Positions 1-9,669 of a stretch of DNA of 64,000 nucleotides are shown one piece after another (position 1 is the stretch's first letter; each line of letters opens with the position of its first letter). Source of the DNA: Isochrysis galbana (taxonomy: Eukaryota > Haptophyta > Isochrysidales > Isochrysidaceae); the NCBI GenBank assembly GCA_018136815.1, contig CM030942.1:3749526-3813525 (forward strand). The letters run 5' to 3'. The position numbers and the translations under genes were made by a program. The notes under the pieces are model-generated. The model was not told where the DNA came from. It searched no databases and saw only the letters and a list, made by a program, of their open reading frames with translations.

Positions 1-3000
1 GGCGGCAACCGGCTGAGTCTGACGATGGCGCTGCTAACAAGCCAAGACGGAGCGGCTCGCGGGCAAAGAGCTCAGACGTAAAGGTGGCAGGAGACACGAG
101 TATCAAAGGAGCTGCTAGTGAGCCGGGCGAAAGCCGCAATGTGCTTGAACTCTTCGACCGGCTGCTCAGCGAGGGTACGCGGGCCAGCCCCTCATCTGTT
201 GCACGTACGTGCGGGAATCCAGCGTCCCCCCGTGCCTCACGCGCCCTCCCCTGCCGGCCCCCGCTCTGCTCGTGGAGCGTGTGCTTGGCACCGTGACGGC
301 GCTACTTCCATCACCTCAATCTGCCCCATCAATGCCTCGCGCCGCAACTTCTCCGCGCCTGCAGATGCCTCGTCCGCGGACAAAACCCTCACATCGAGCC
401 GCAATCTGCCTGATGACGCGGCCGGCGCGTTGGCCGCTGCGCGCGCATTACTCAGCACATCCATCACTGCGGCTGAGGCACGGCTGCTCCGACTCCAATT
501 CGCCACCGCGCTCGCCTCGCACTCGCTTGTCGACGCAGACGCTTCCGATGACCTGATGTGTGCGGTTGAGCCGGCGACGGGGCCGGCTGGCGCAGCTGCA
601 GGCGCATCGGCTGCGGCCAGTTCGATGGGAGCTTTGCAGGCGCAAGTGCTAGAGTCGGCCGATCTTGTGCTCGGCAGGCTGTGCGAGGTCAACGCCCTAG
701 TAACCTCGCCCGTCACGCAGAATCGAGGACGCCGCTCGCGCTCACCAGCGGAGGGCGAGCTGGCCGACAACTTGCCGGGTGGCGCGGGAAGGCGCGTGGT
801 GGCACCACCGCCCGCGGATGAGGATGAGGTCATCTGCGCATCCACGGTCCTCCAAACGCTCTCCTGCTGGATTGGCTCCAAGCGCTGGCTCTCGCGCCTC
901 TTGTCGGAGCGTGTCGAACAGGTGCGCCAGGCTCACCATGCGCCAAGCGCGCGTCTTTCCCACGCCCCGCCCGGCCCGGCGCCAACCACCGCTCGCCTCC
1001 CACGGCTTGTTTGCAGGTATGGGACACACTGCACTCGCGCGGCGGCGCGCAGCTCGAGGCCTCGCTCATCCTCGCACGCGAGACGGTACGCCTCAACTTT
1101 GCCCTCTGCCGTACTGCCGACGTGATCCGGAGGCACAAGGCGACTGCGACGCACCAGCTCGGCCTCGCCAAGCAGCGTGCTACCGCCACGGCCAGTACGG
1201 CAGACGCGATGGTGATTCAGCGCGCTGCAGCCTTGGCGCCGCCGACCGATGCGCCGCCACCGACTGCCGCGCCGCCGCCGACAACGACCGCCGCGCTACC
1301 GCCGTCGGGCAGCGCGCAGATGCACGCGCACGTCCTGGCACAGCCACCCCACACAGGCGTCGCAGCGACCGGTGGCGCCACAATGCACCCCGGGGTCGTC
1401 TTCATGCCGTTCGCGGCTCAACAGCCGCACCAGGTCGTGCCGCAAGCCAAGCCTAGCATGAACCCTGTATGGAGCGGGCCGGTGCAGCCTCTACCGCTTG
1501 GATCCACCGCCCAGACGATCGCGCCGCCGGTAGCTATGAAGCTGCAGCCCGCCCCTTTGCCGCACGCCGCCGCCAGCGCGTACAACCCACCAGTCAACCC
1601 GCCGCCGCCATCAGCACCGCCCTCCCCCTCGCCGATGGACGAAGTGGGCGAGTCTGCGTCCGCCAAACTGGCTTACCACATAGACGACAACGAGGTCGAG
1701 CGGGCGCAAGCAGCCGCCACGCGCTCGGCTGCGCTGGTCTCGCTTCTCAGCGCACTCGTCCAGCTCTGCACGGCGATGGCTGTCGAGATTGCGGCACGCA
1801 AGAGTCGCGCCTCTGCCGGCTTCGCCGCCGTCTGCGAGTGCGGATGGGCCGGGTTGCGCAAAGGTGGCATGGCTCTTGTTGAGCAGTCCAGGCTAGTGGA
1901 GGAGCGCGTGGTTGCGATGCGCGCGGAGCGCACGGAGACTGTGCGCCGGCTCAGCTCGGCGATGCCCGAACCAGTACTCACCGCGATGTTGCAGCAAGAG
2001 CGGGCGCAGCTGCGGCTCTGGGCCGCCGCAGCGGAGGCGGCGCGAAAACAGCGGGCGACCGCATTGCGCTTGGCCTCCATGAGGCCGCTCTTCATGTCTG
2101 GCACGCTGCCCATCGCCAAGAAGGAGCCTGGCGCCGAGGCCCCTGTGCCAAGTGGCGTCGCCGCCGATGACAGGTAAATCTCGCGCAGCTTCTAGATACG
2201 TCACCCGCACGCTCGGCCCGCCCGCCCCGAAGGTCACAATGAGTCATATTATTCCACTGACTCCCCAACTTGCCACGCACCCACTCTTCTCGGCCATGGC
2301 AGGCGCCTGCTCGATCAACTCCTCGCCATTGCTGAAGCACATGACGCTACACGGGCCGCTCTCCACAACGAGCTCCGCCTTTCAGAGCCCGACTCGAAGC
2401 GTATCACAGTGGCCCTCTCAAAGGGCGCTGCCGCTGCTGCGAAGCGGGCGGCGGCGGCTGCCTTTGCCACCGAGTTGGCGGCGCCCGCGACCAAGTGCCC
2501 GGCCACTGCAAGTGCCAGCCTCGCTACCTCGAAGGTATCTCAGGCACCCGCGGCCAAGTGCCTGGCCACTGCCAGCCTCGCCGCCTCCACGGTAGCTCAG
2601 ACGCCCTCTCCGACGCCCGTCACGGGGGCCGGCCCGACTGCGGCAACGCCACCGCCGGCCCTGCCCCCGCAACCTGCCAACAGCGGACGCTCCAAGGCCG
2701 AGCCTCCCGCCAGCGGACGCTCCAAGGCCGAGCCTCCCGCCAGCGGACGCTCCAAGGCCGAGCCTCCCGCCAGCGGACGCTCCAAGGCCGAGCCTCCCGC
2801 CAGCGGACGCTCCAAGGCCGAGCCTCCCGCCAGCGGACGCTCCAAGGCCGAGCCTCCCGCCAGCGGACGCTCCAAGGCCGAGCCTCCCGCCAGCGGACGC
2901 TCCAAGGCCGAGCCTCCCGCCAGCGGACGCTCCAAGGCCGGGCCGCCCAGTGGGCGCTCCAAGGTCGAGCCCCTCGCGAGCGGACGCTCCAAGGCCGAGG

Positions 3001-3734
3001 CTCCCGCTAGCGGACTCTCCAAGGCCGAGCCGCCCTCCAGCGGACGCTCCAAGGCCGAGCCGCCTGCCAGCGGACGTTCCAAGGCTGAGATGCCCGCCAG
3101 CGGACGCTCCAAGGCCGAGCCATCCGCCGCGATCCCTCAGCCGCCGTCGCAGTACGCACCTGTATTGTCGCAGTACGCAACACTTCAACCAATCACAACG
3201 CCATGCCAGATGTTAGCACCGCGGTCTGTGCCGCAGCAGCTACAGCACGCGCCAATGATTGCTGGGTGCGGTGGGCCCATGGGGCAGATCCAATCGCACG
3301 GCCAGCTTCCAGCCGCCACGCAGCCACCTTGCGCCCCGCAAGCGCAGCAGCTCTCTCTACAAGGGGAGCTACATACGGAGCGCCACGTGCATCAGCCCAT
3401 GCCCCAGGCGATGGCGGCGGTTGGCGGATCTCGACCCATTGTAGGGGCAACCGCGACCTCCCCGTTTAATACGGGGTACGCACTCCCATATTGCGCTTAC
3501 GGAGCTCCTACGACTCCAGTGGGCCACGTTGGACATCCGATGGCCCAGATCGCGCAGCAAGTGCACATCCAAGTCGTGCCTGGGCCTGGCCAGATGTTCC
3601 AACAGCCACACATCTTACCCTTCGGGCAGCCGGTACAAGTAGCGCCCCCAATGCACATTGTCGCGGGCCAGCTGTTTGCGACACCGCAAACGCCGGCGCC
3701 CACCAATCAGCCGGCGCAAGGCCAGCCAAGGTGA
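1..3734 (+). CDS. Unrecognised Ala/Pro-rich protein with decapeptide repeats (5' partial)
   Basis: I do not recognise this protein. The reading frame is open from base 3, so the gene starts upstream. Proposed exons are <3-174, 365-921, 1017-2173 and 2303-3734, with GT-AG introns of 190, 95 and 129 bp. All three junctions keep phase (1, 0, 2), which is good support for the model. The first exon is acidic around VLELFDRLLSE. Exon 3 has a Pro-rich stretch and then an Ala/Arg/Glu-rich helical region. Exon 4 begins RLLDQLLAIAEAHDATRAAL, runs into Ala/Lys-rich sequence, then 15 copies of an SGRSKAEPPA-like unit, then a Gln/Pro/His-rich tail. The TGA at 3732 overlaps a possible donor (AG|GTGAGG), so another exon cannot be excluded. 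The composition looks disordered, as in scaffold or regulatory proteins, but no domain names a function. Confidence 0.7.
2688..3124 (+). repeat. In-frame 30-bp minisatellite coding SGRSKAEPPA units
   Basis: A 30-bp unit is repeated about 15 times. The first eight copies are nearly identical. The later seven carry substitutions and one deletion (for example SGRSKVEPLA, SGLSKAEPPS). The period is a multiple of three, so the host frame is kept. Other frames are also open through the array, but only because of its periodicity. Confidence 0.95.
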
Positions 3735-4760
3735 GGATACGACGTGGCCAGCCGAGCTCTAGGCCGCCGGCCGCCCTGAATGCCCGAGCTTGCGATCTTG
3801 CCTCGCAGTGGCTCTCGCCGCGACTGGGCGGCCATCACAATCTCATACGTGTGCCGTCAAGGAGCGTGATTGTCGTGTGCTCATTGGCACGCTCATGCGG
3901 CTTTTGTGTTCATCGGTAGCGCTGTACGACCGGGGAAAGTTTTGGCGCAATGCAACGGGAAGGGCGGCTCACCGTTGCTTTGGCGTAATGCTGCATCGGT
4001 CTTCCAAATGATGGAATTTGTGAGGCGGGCACGTTGAATGTTGGACGCCTCATACTGGACATTGCTAGTGCACTTGCCGGCTGGACGTATGTGTGAGGGT
4101 GCGTTGGTATCGTATTGTAGCGCATATGTGTTTCGCGAGCCTAGGGAGGATTGTTTAGAATTGACGTGGCGCCTAGATTGGGCGCGCAAAATGCAAAATG
4201 TGCGCCTGTTGTGGTTGTAGTGTGGTTTGGGGGTGGGATTTTTTTTGGTTTCAAGCTCGTAGCTGTCAAGCATCCTTTTCCTTTTGGCTATTTTGATGCG
4301 TTAGATGGGGACTGAGAGCTTACGTAGCAAGACCGGACCGGCGTCCCCAGCCCATCGGCCATCGGGGCGCGGCGGCGTGGTTGAGGCATGCAAGTCTGTG
4401 GCTGCGACGCTGGGCATTGGCCCCATGTTCCCCACAGCTGTAACGACAGGCGTGCCGCGTCGTCACGTAATGATACATTAAAAGTAAAAGGCCACCCTCC
4501 AGCCCCTCCACGCCTGCTAGGCCCAAGTAAAATTACGTACAAAATCTTGCCTGAATATGTAGGAGAAATATGTCGAAATATGCACGAAATGCGCCCGACT
4601 ACCAAATACGCAAAAAAGGAAAAAGTACGCATACCGCAAGCAAGAAGAATACGTCATTGTAGATGTAGATTGTAGCATGCCACTGAAGCACTGAGCACTG
4701 AAGCCTATCGCCACGAAGGCGTAGGGCTAGTGGAGAGGGCTCAACAAACAAGAAACAAGG
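3735..4760. other. Intergenic, no gene seen
   Basis: There is no convincing open frame or repeat. The sequence is less GC-rich than the flanking gene. Short open frames here lack recognisable protein features. Confidence 0.5.
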
Positions 4761-4989
4761 GGTTTTGAGGCCACTCAACAGCGACTCAACGGACGGGGGA
4801 GTTTTCAAAACGGTTTACACTACTGCCCTAGGCCATCGCTTCCCGCGGACTTTCCACGTGACCCTCGATGATGGGGAGAATTTCAACTTGGACTACGCGG
4901 TCCGCTCCTCGGTGGAATGCGTGACGCCGGAAGGCGACATTGCCATACACGGCGCCCCAGGAGGTTGCAAAGGGTACGATAAGCCGTGG

Positions 4990-5348
4990 GTCCTAGCTAA
5001 CAGACTTAAAAAGACGATACATACGATTATCTCTAAGGAGCAAGTGGGCTTCGTGCCTAGGAGGATGATAGGCGAAGCCACCCACCTCTTAAAACTAGTG
5101 CAAGCGTACCTAGACGACACAGAAGAAGAGGGCCTAGCCCTGGCGATAGACTGGGAAAAAGCCTTCGATAGAGTCAGTTGGGATTATTATCATAAAGCGA
5201 TACAAGCGCTGGGCTTCGGCCCTGGTTACTCTAGATGGCTAGCGCTATTAACCAACACGGATTCACTCCCGATCAGATGGATCAAGGCTAACGGCAGACG
5301 CAGCAATCCCTTCACGATACATTGCGGCATGCCCCAAGGATGCCGTTT
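4990..5348 (+). mobile_element. LINE reverse transcriptase fragment (central part)
   Basis: The translation reads VLANRLKK, then GFVPRRMI, then ALAIDWEKAFDRVSWDYY and finally CGMPQGC. These are the middle of a non-LTR reverse transcriptase, including motif A with its catalytic Asp and motif B. The frame breaks right after motif B, before the catalytic (F/Y)xDD, so the copy is dead. Residues before VLANRLKK (from about 4765) do not resemble the upstream RT seen at 6096-6691, so the left breakpoint is near 4990. The missing upstream half lies on the opposite strand 1.1 kb away. Confidence 0.85.
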
Positions 5349-5352
5349 GTGC

Positions 5353-5690
5353 TTCTTGGGTTGGTTGTAGATGGAAGAGGGAGTGGGAGAGGAAGTGAAG
5401 TGTTGAAAGAGGGCCCAAGGCAGGGCACTGAGTTGTAGGTACTTGTGGCCCACAAGAGTGGGGCGAAGACGAGAAGTGTATCAACATGTGTCTTGAGTTG
5501 AAATGTTTGGTGCTTGAAACACAAGGCGAGGGGGTTCGTGTTCGTGTTGTTTGGGTTGGTTGTAGTGTGAAGGGGGAGTGGGAGAGGGAGTCAAGTGTTG
5601 AAAGAGGGCCCAAGGCAGGGCACTGAGTTGTAGGTACTTGTGGCCCACAAGAGTGGGGTGAAGATGAGAAGTGTGTCAACATGTTGGAAA
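5353..5690. repeat. Two direct copies of a ~135-bp unit
   Basis: A segment beginning near 5355 (TTGGGTTGGTTGTAG) recurs near 5551 with only a few changes. The copies are about 196 bp apart, with a partly related spacer. They lie inside the minus-strand LINE-A 5' fragment and keep it open on that strand, giving a duplicated Ser/Pro/Gln-rich stretch. Confidence 0.8.
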
Positions 5691-6091
5691 ACAGAGGCAT
5701 TGAGTGCTCTCTGTGGAAGATTGATTGTTGTGAAGTGCCCTCCCATGTTGGGTGCACTGATGGTAGAGGTTTCCACCATGGGGAGGGCAGCTCAGCTGCC
5801 CTCCCACATGAGGTGCTCTTGGGGTGGGAGGGTTTCCCACGGTTGGAGGGGGTCTCAAAGACCCCCTGCATGATGCGCAGAGCCATGGTGGCAACCTGTT
5901 CGGTGCCAGTGCTCGCCACCCCGCGCGCTCGCGCGGGTGTGGTTTGGATGGGCTGGATGGGCTTTGAGAGGGCTTTCTGACGAGCCGCCTCGGGCGGCGT
6001 GGGGCGTCCCAGGTGGGGCGCAGTGGCGAGGGTCGCCTGAGGCTCGGGAGCGGTCGCGGCACGCTCCATAGTTCAAACTATAACAATAGGT
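5353..6091 (-). mobile_element. LINE-A 5' end fragment (MERAATAP start)
   Basis: On the minus strand an ATG at 6069 opens a frame beginning MERAATAPEPQ, related to the MERAPTAP starts at 8258, 31832, 34127, 36827 and 43318. An inverted repeat (CTATTGTTATAG in minus sense, 6078-6089) lies just before the ATG, as in the other copies. The Pro/Ser/Thr-rich frame runs to about 5263, so it also crosses the opposite-strand RT fragment by chance. This looks like the N-terminal part of the element's ORF1 or polyprotein. Confidence 0.7.
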
Positions 6092-6095
6092 TTTT

Positions 6096-6700
6096 CTCTT
6101 TTTGAGTCTGTTAGCTAGTACCCTGGCGAGGATTTTGTAGTCCGTTTGGAGCAACGTAATTGGTCTATAATTTCTCGGGTCCCTAGCGTCCCCTTTTTTG
6201 TAGAGCAAAGCTATATCACCCGAGCATGTATCCTCCGGTAACGCCCCCGTTCTGTAGGCTTCGTGAAACATGTCCATCAGTCGCGGGGCCACTAGCTTTT
6301 CGAAGCTTTGGTAGAACTCCATTGGTATGCCGTCCGGTCCCGTGGATTTACCTTTCGCCATTTGTCGTATAGCCCTAACGATCTCCGAGTAACCGATGGG
6401 CTTGTCCAAGAAGGACCTATGACTCGTAGGTATCTGGCGCTGCCTCAGCGCACTAAGGAGGGGCTCCGCGTTATGAGAGATCTTTTCGCTGAAGAGCCAT
6501 ACATAGTAACTCCGCAACGAGGCCAATATCGCGGAGTCATCGGTTACTACATTATCTTCCTCCAGGGCCGGGTGCGGGTCCTCCCATCTCACTCCGGCAT
6601 ACATCGCCGGGATGTCGCCGCTAGCGTGTCTAGGTGTGAATCTCTTAAAAAATTGCGGGACATCAGTCGAATTGAGCGATCGAATGTCCACAGTTGTATA
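6096..6700 (-). mobile_element. LINE reverse transcriptase fragment (N-terminal part)
   Basis: The minus-strand translation from 6691 includes KSTGPDGIPMEFYQSF and DPRNYRPITLLQTDYKILA. These are hallmark early motifs of LINE reverse transcriptases. It then breaks at LANRLKK near 6096. That is the point where the plus-strand fragment at 4990 begins, so together the two pieces cover one RT region split in opposite orientations. Immediately after the break comes the 5' inverted repeat of a LINE-A copy. Confidence 0.85.
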
Positions 6701-6767
6701 TGGAGCAGTATTTTAAAATTAAAGCATATTTTAAAATTAAAGCATAACAACTTTTTTCTCTGCTTCC

Positions 6768-7165
6768 CCCCGCGGTGCATGTTCCCCCCGAGGGGACGCC
6801 GCGTCAACGCTTTTCCCCTGCGTCTCCTCTAAGACCGACAACTACATAAACACTCGATTTAAGAGATATTTCGCACGGAGCATCTGTGATGACTTGTAAT
6901 CACATCGGTGCACGCCGTGCATGGGCACGGCGCGATGTGCATCGGTCCCCCGCGGAGACGCCGTGCGTGCGCATGTCAACTTTTTCCATCTGCGTACCCC
7001 CTAAGGCCCATAACTACGTAAACTAGCCGTATAGCGATGTTTCTTTGCGCAGCACATGTGATGACTTGCAATCACATTGTGCACGCCGTGCGTGGGCACG
7101 GCGCGATGTGTATCGCCCCCCCCCGCGGTGGCGCCGTGCGTGCGCATAGCAATTTCCAGGAAGGT
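6768..7165 (+). repeat. Tandem repeat, ~172-bp period, 2.3 copies
   Basis: GATGACTTG(T/C)AATCACAT recurs at 6888 and 7060, a spacing of 172. It is followed each time by a hairpin CGCCGTGC-4nt-GCACGGCG and a CCGCGG-rich block. A partial copy begins near 6768. There is no coding sense in it. Confidence 0.8.
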
Positions 7166-7299
7166 GCACGCCGTGCGTTCACTCTTTCCGCGGGGGAACT
7201 CTGGGCGCGGAGGAGGTCGGGAACCATGGGGACACCTCCTGGGATCGTAGAATTATTACCGTATATGGCGAAACACTTACGTAAACAACTGATGTGTCT

Positions 7300-7869
7300 T
7301 GGCCTCTCTCCCTCCTCCCCCCCCCGGGGGGTCCCTTCCCCCTCCCCCTCTCATCGACCTACCAGAGAGAGAAGGCTCCTACTGCCTGCCTCCCTCCTCC
7401 CTCCTCGCTCACCCTCCAGCTCTCTCCTCGCTGGCGTGGCTGCGCGCGCAGAGGCCGCCGTGCCCGTGGGGTGAGAGGACGGCTCACGCGGCACAGGAGA
7501 GCGTGAGCGTGCTCCACTGGCTGTCGCTGCAGCCGGACGCGCCGCCGCGTACGGGGTTTCACGTGGGTATCTCGCTGCGGCTGCCGTCGCTACAGCTGCT
7601 CGTCGCCGCGCGGGAGGAGCAGCCGTGGTCCCATCTGTCGACGGAGTGGGAGTCGGACTTGATGGAAGGGCTGGTGGCCTGTGACGACACCGAGGCGGCA
7701 CCGAGCAGCTGACAAACTCTACATGGAGAACAAGGAGGCCGTCCTCGCACGCGTCACGGACCTCGCCACCCAAGATCAGCCAAGCGACATCGTCGCCTGC
7801 CGGCAGAACGACATTGAGGAAGAGGGATGTAAGAAAAAGACGAAGAAGATGAAAACTCAGCCCGCGTAG
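7300..7869 (+). pseudogene. Possible frameshifted gene, Lys-rich C-terminus
   Basis: One frame ending at 7712 reads ESVSVLHWLSLQPDAPPRTG and ends EGLVACDDTEAAPSS. The overlapping next frame (from about 7700) continues DKLYMENKEAVLARVTDLAT and ends in a Lys-rich tail with a stop at 7869. The composition looks coding in both parts, and a single-base shift or a missed splice would join them. I do not recognise the family. It may be a gene relic or sequence error. The start is unresolved because the upstream DNA is low-complexity Pro/Ser-rich. Confidence 0.3.
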
Positions 7870-7986
7870 CTGGGGGTTACCGCGTGTGTAGAGAGTGGGG
7901 GGGCGTGATTAGCTTTGTACTCATCATCTTCGTAATAATAATGTTATTGTGGCTACCCAAAAAGAAAACAGGCACATGTTGATAGG

Positions 7987-8283
7987 AAAAAAAAACCTGG
8001 CCCTCTTTTGACGGAACGCGACTTATAACGTGTTCTATTCCTTGTCTTTGTGTTATCGTTCTGAGTGCAAGGCTAGGTGCTAGATAGTGTATCGTTGTGT
8101 ATTACGTCGAAAAGAGGGCGGAAGTCGTTGACGTCTATCCTCTTCTTTGGTTGTCGGCCCATGTCAGCCTGGCGGGGCTTCGGCGGCTTGGGTCGGCCCC
8201 TGTGGGGTGTCGAGATGGCGGGGGGCTGGAAGGTAGGAGCGGTCGGCGCGCGCTCCATCGCTAAAACCATGACTATAGTTTTT
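7987..8283 (-). mobile_element. End-only LINE-A derivative (~300 bp)
   Basis: On the minus strand a short frame starts MERAPTAPTFQPPAISTP (ATG at 8258), the LINE-A 5' coding start. It passes directly into MGRQPKKRIDVNDFRPLFD, which is the C-terminal end of the LINE protein (compare GMGRQPKKRIDISDLRPVF at the end of the 48190-49841 frame). Everything between, including the RT, is missing. A degenerate inverted repeat precedes the ATG (8262-8283), and the 3' side ends in nine sense-strand T residues (7987-7995). Confidence 0.75.
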
Positions 8284-9030
8284 CTGTGTGCATGCACCTA
8301 GAGTTGCATCATGGTACATGGTATTCGTAAGGTATAGTCGACAAGGACAAGGCACGAGGGACAAGGACAAGGGCTAAAACTCACTACTCGTACTCGCTAC
8401 TCGCCACAGGTACGGCGTACATGCTAACCCGAACACGCCGCGGTTATCTACTCGTCGCTACTCTCGCCGTTGCGAAATCGAAAGGCACGCTTGCCGGAGC
8501 GAAAGCACGCCGTCGATTGGAGGTCATAAGAGGTGCTCATCCCCAACGCACTTGCCTGCCCAACTACTCTTTGCCCGACGTGCGTCGATGGAGATGCTGG
8601 AGCCGTGCCGCATGCGCTGCGAAGGACGGGCTCTCACGGCGAAGGCCAGCTCGCACCGCTTCCACGGCTCCATCTCCTACTCCGCAGCCTCCGCGAGCGT
8701 CGGTGGCATAGACTCCCGCACCGCCGCTATCGCTTTGCAAGCAAAGCGACGGTGGTAGAGGCGGCAATGCGTCGGCGGCCAGCGCGGCGTCGGCGGCAGC
8801 CGGTACGGCGACCGCGGTCTCCGCGGCGACGACGGCGGATGCCGCGGCGGCGGGAGGCCGGCGTGCTAACGCCGTAGAAGCGAAGGCGGGGTCGAAGAGG
8901 GGGGGGGGGAGAGGAGGGCGATCTTCCGCGCCGCGCGCCGCGCGGCTCCTCCGCCGCGCGCGGCCGAACCTTTCTAACGTTCCGAGAATAGGCTTTTATG
9001 AAGCTCGAAATAGAAGACTTCATAATAACA
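8284..9030. other. Low-information GC-rich stretch before the DNAJC22-like gene
   Basis: Overlapping Arg/Ala-rich open frames occur on both strands and none is convincing. A first exon or promoter of the J-protein gene could lie here, but I cannot place it. Confidence 0.3.
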
Positions 9031-9236
9031 TCCTCTCTCTCTCTTCCTCCTCTTCTTCTTCTTCTTCTTCTTCTTCTTCTTCTTCTTCTTCTCTTCTTCT
9101 TCTTCTTCTTCTTCTTCTTCTTCTTCTTCTTCTTCTTCTTCTTCTTCTTCTTCTTCTTCTTCTCTCTCTCTCTCTCTCTCTCTCCCCCCCCCCCCCCCCG
9201 CCTCTCTCTCTCTCTCTCTTCATCTCTCTCTCTCTC

Positions 9237-9300
<64 letters not shown>

Positions 9301-9310
9301 TCTCCTTTCT
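9031..9310 (+). repeat. (CTT)n and (CT)n microsatellites
   Basis: A long (TTC)n tract (about 9050-9160) passes into (TC)n with short C-runs. A further pyrimidine-rich region extends to about 9600. This is either intron or 5' leader of the gene that follows. The long Leu/Phe/Ser open frame across it is an artefact of the repeat. Confidence 0.95.
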
Positions 9311-9669
9311 CTCCCCCCCTCGGTCTTCCTCTCTCCCGCCATCACCCCCTTCTTGTCCTCCTCTCCCTTCCGCTCCCGCCTCGCCCCCCCCCCTCCCCCC
9401 CCCCCTCTCCCCTCCCTTCCTCCGATGCCCCAGCGCTCTCTCTCCCCTCCCCTCCCCTTCCCCCCCTCTCCTTTGCCCCTCTCCTACTCAGCGCCATCCT
9501 AATCTTTAACGTAGGAGCCGGCCCACTCTTCTTCTGCTCTCTCCTGCTCTCCCTCGGCTTCCACGCTCTCTCCTACTCTCTCTCTCTCCTCTTCTCACGG
9601 AGCCATCAGGCGCCCACACCCACGCACTCTCTCACAAGACCTCACACCGTCGAAGAGTACCGAGACTGG

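Noticed and set aside
2418-3188. Minus-strand open frame across the decapeptide array.
   Set aside because: It follows from the 30-bp periodicity. The plus-strand frame is supported by three phase-consistent splice junctions.
9031-9660. Long Leu/Ser/Phe open frame leading into the DNAJC22-like protein.
   Set aside because: It is generated by (CTT)n and (CT)n microsatellites, which keep frames open. It is not used as an N-terminus.
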